From assembly GCA_047615875.1 (NCBI GenBank), contig JBLHGU010000261.1:1-7035 (forward strand): 7,035 nt of DNA. Direction: 5' to 3'. The notes beneath the pieces were generated by a model. It ran no database searches. It had not been told where the DNA came from and saw only the letters and a program-made list of their open reading frames with translations. The first letter of the stretch is position 1; the number at the start of each line of letters is the position of its first letter. This document shows, in pieces, positions 6,121 to 7,035 of this stretch. The translations under genes were made by a program, and so were the position numbers. Source of the stretch: JBLHGU01 sp047615875 (GTDB lineage Bacteria; Pseudomonadota; Gammaproteobacteria; Arenicellales; CAJQKF01).

Positions 6121-6867
6121 TTACAGGACGATCTCGCCATTCAGATAAGCTTTCGCCTGTTGAGAAACCGGTTGCGTAAAAAAATCTTTTGCTTGTGACT
6201 GTTCAACCAGTTTGCCGTGATGTATGAATATCACATCATCGGCTACACGATGGGCCTGACCCACGTCATGGGTCACGAAAAAAATCTTTACCCCGGCATC
6301 ACGCCTTTCTCGAACAACATTTTCGATAATCAGTGTTGAGGCAGGATCAAGACTGGCACTGGGTTCATCCAGAAACAATACTCGAGGATTTGAAACCAGC
6401 GCTCGGGCCAAAGCCAGCCGCTGTTGTTCGCCACCAGATAATTTTCTGGCAGCACGGCTTTCCTTGTCAGCTAGCCCAACCCGCTGGAGTAATAGGCCGA
6501 TATCGACTTTTTGATGCGCCGCACAATGTTTTGCAACAAATTTTAAATTAGCCCCTACTGAACGTCGCAACAACACGGGTCTTTGAAAAACCATGGCCTG
6601 ATTTCGGCGTACCGACTCGTCTAAGGATCGACCATCCCAGAGTATATGCCCGTTATCTGGTTGAATTAAGCCATGCAACAACCTAAGCAACACACTCTTT
6701 CCAGCACCGTTTGGACCCATAAGAACCGTAACGCCTTGAGTTGCCACCTTAAGATCCATTGAACGAATAATCTCGGTTTTGCCCTGACCGAACGTCAAAC
6801 CTGAAACCGATAATTCCATACCCTGATGGGGATTATTTTCCGACGCTTTTTTAACAAGATCAAGCAT
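6121..6867 (-). CDS. tupC: Tungstate ABC transporter, ATP-binding protein
   Basis: This 248-residue cytoplasmic ATPase powers tungstate import with the TupB permease. All ABC motifs are intact: Walker A GPNGAGKS (51-58), Q-loop Gln95 in MVFQRPVLLRRSV, signature LSGGEQQR (143-150), Walker B VLFLDEPSASLD (163-174) with catalytic Glu168, and H-loop His200 in FVTHD. The FQRPVLLRRSV Q-loop context resembles TupC/phosphate-type importers. The ATG at 6867 is preferred because it overlaps the end of the permease gene by 8 bases, a typical coupled arrangement. An upstream in-frame start near 6912 would push 45 more bases into tupB and add residues with no family match. The tungstate assignment comes mainly from its TupA and TupB neighbours, because the ATPase alone could be classed only as an oxyanion importer subunit. 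Confidence 0.92.
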   Translation of the reverse strand: MLDLVKKASENNPHQGMELSVSGLTFGQGKTEIIRSMDLKVATQGVTVLMGPNGAGKSVLLRLLHGLIQPDNGHILWDGRSLDESVRRNQAMVFQRPVLLRRSVGANLKFVAKHCAAHQKVDIGLLLQRVGLADKESRAARKLSGGEQQRLALARALVSNPRVLFLDEPSASLDPASTLIIENVVRERRDAGVKIFFVTHDVGQAHRVADDVIFIHHGKLVEQSQAKDFFTQPVSQQAKAYLNGEIVL

Positions 6868-7035
6868 AGGCAGAGCGTCCAGCAGAATAACGCAACGCCA
6901 TAACCGCGGCATTAACTCCCAATGCGATTAGCATCAGAATTAGCCCCAGCGCAAGCGCCAGGGCAAGCTCTCCTCTAGAAGTTTCCAGTGCAATAGCCGT
7001 TGTCATCACCCGAGTAACATGATTGATGTTGCCAC
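6860..7035 (-). CDS. tupB: Tungstate ABC transporter, permease (C-terminal end only)
   Basis: Reading the minus strand in from the window edge, an open frame of 57 complete codons ends at a TGA (6860-6862); the 5' part lies beyond 7035. The visible residues begin GNINHVTRVMTTAIALET, the end of the last cytoplasmic loop in TupB-type permeases. One hydrophobic transmembrane helix follows (ELALALALGLILMLIALGV, visible residues about 22-40), then a short tail (RYSAGRSAYA). The reading frame continues to the window edge without a stop. The stop overlaps the tupC start by 8 bases. It is the first visible gene of the operon, so its promoter, and any gene before it, is outside the window. Confidence 0.87.
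   Translation of the reverse strand, partial: GNINHVTRVMTTAIALETSRGELALALALGLILMLIALGVNAAVMALRYSAGRSAYA

Noticed and set aside
6868..6912. Upstream start for tupC
   Set aside because: The extra 15 residues read through the end of tupB in another frame and have no ABC ATPase similarity.

Overview
The window looks like chromosomal DNA from a Proteobacterium, most likely a gammaproteobacterium. The basis is the close resemblance of the malate synthase G to the E. coli/Pseudomonas type, tightly packed operons and base composition near 50% GC by eye. I cannot name a genus. There are no rRNA, tRNA, insertion sequence, CRISPR or prophage signs. Every gene belongs to a family I recognise, so I do not claim a new system.

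Layout. Positions 80-1712 (minus strand) hold a three-gene nitrile hydratase operon in the order alpha, beta, accessory protein. The genes overlap, and the alpha subunit carries the cobalt-type CTLCSC metal-claw motif. Positions 1713-2059 are an AT-rich divergent intergenic region. Positions 2060-4219 (plus) encode a full-length malate synthase G (glcB), followed by a strong hairpin. Positions 4262-4339 hold nested inverted repeats upstream of a one-component regulator (4340-5230, plus) that joins a MerR/excisionase-like helix-turn-helix to a cytoplasmic periplasmic-binding-protein-like sensor domain. Converging on it from the right is a tungstate ABC transporter on the minus strand: permease tupB (cut by the window edge), ATPase tupC and substrate-binding protein tupA, transcribed B-C-A.

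How the genes work together. TupA would capture tungstate in the periplasm and TupB/TupC would import it. The adjacent HTH/PBP-like regulator probably senses an oxyanion and controls the transporter; this is inferred from domain architecture and adjacency. Nitrile hydratase turns nitriles into amides using Co(III) bound by the alpha subunit, with the small downstream protein probably helping cobalt insertion or maturation. Malate synthase G condenses glyoxylate with acetyl-CoA. No amidase is visible, so the fate of the amide is not explained here. A link between nitrile hydration and glyoxylate assimilation is only suggested by the divergent arrangement.

Most noteworthy points: a cysteine in place of the expected arginine next to the malate synthase catalytic base, a histidine/aspartate-repeat N-terminus on the nitrile hydratase alpha subunit, the nested inverted repeats before the regulator, and the B-C-A order of the tungstate operon.
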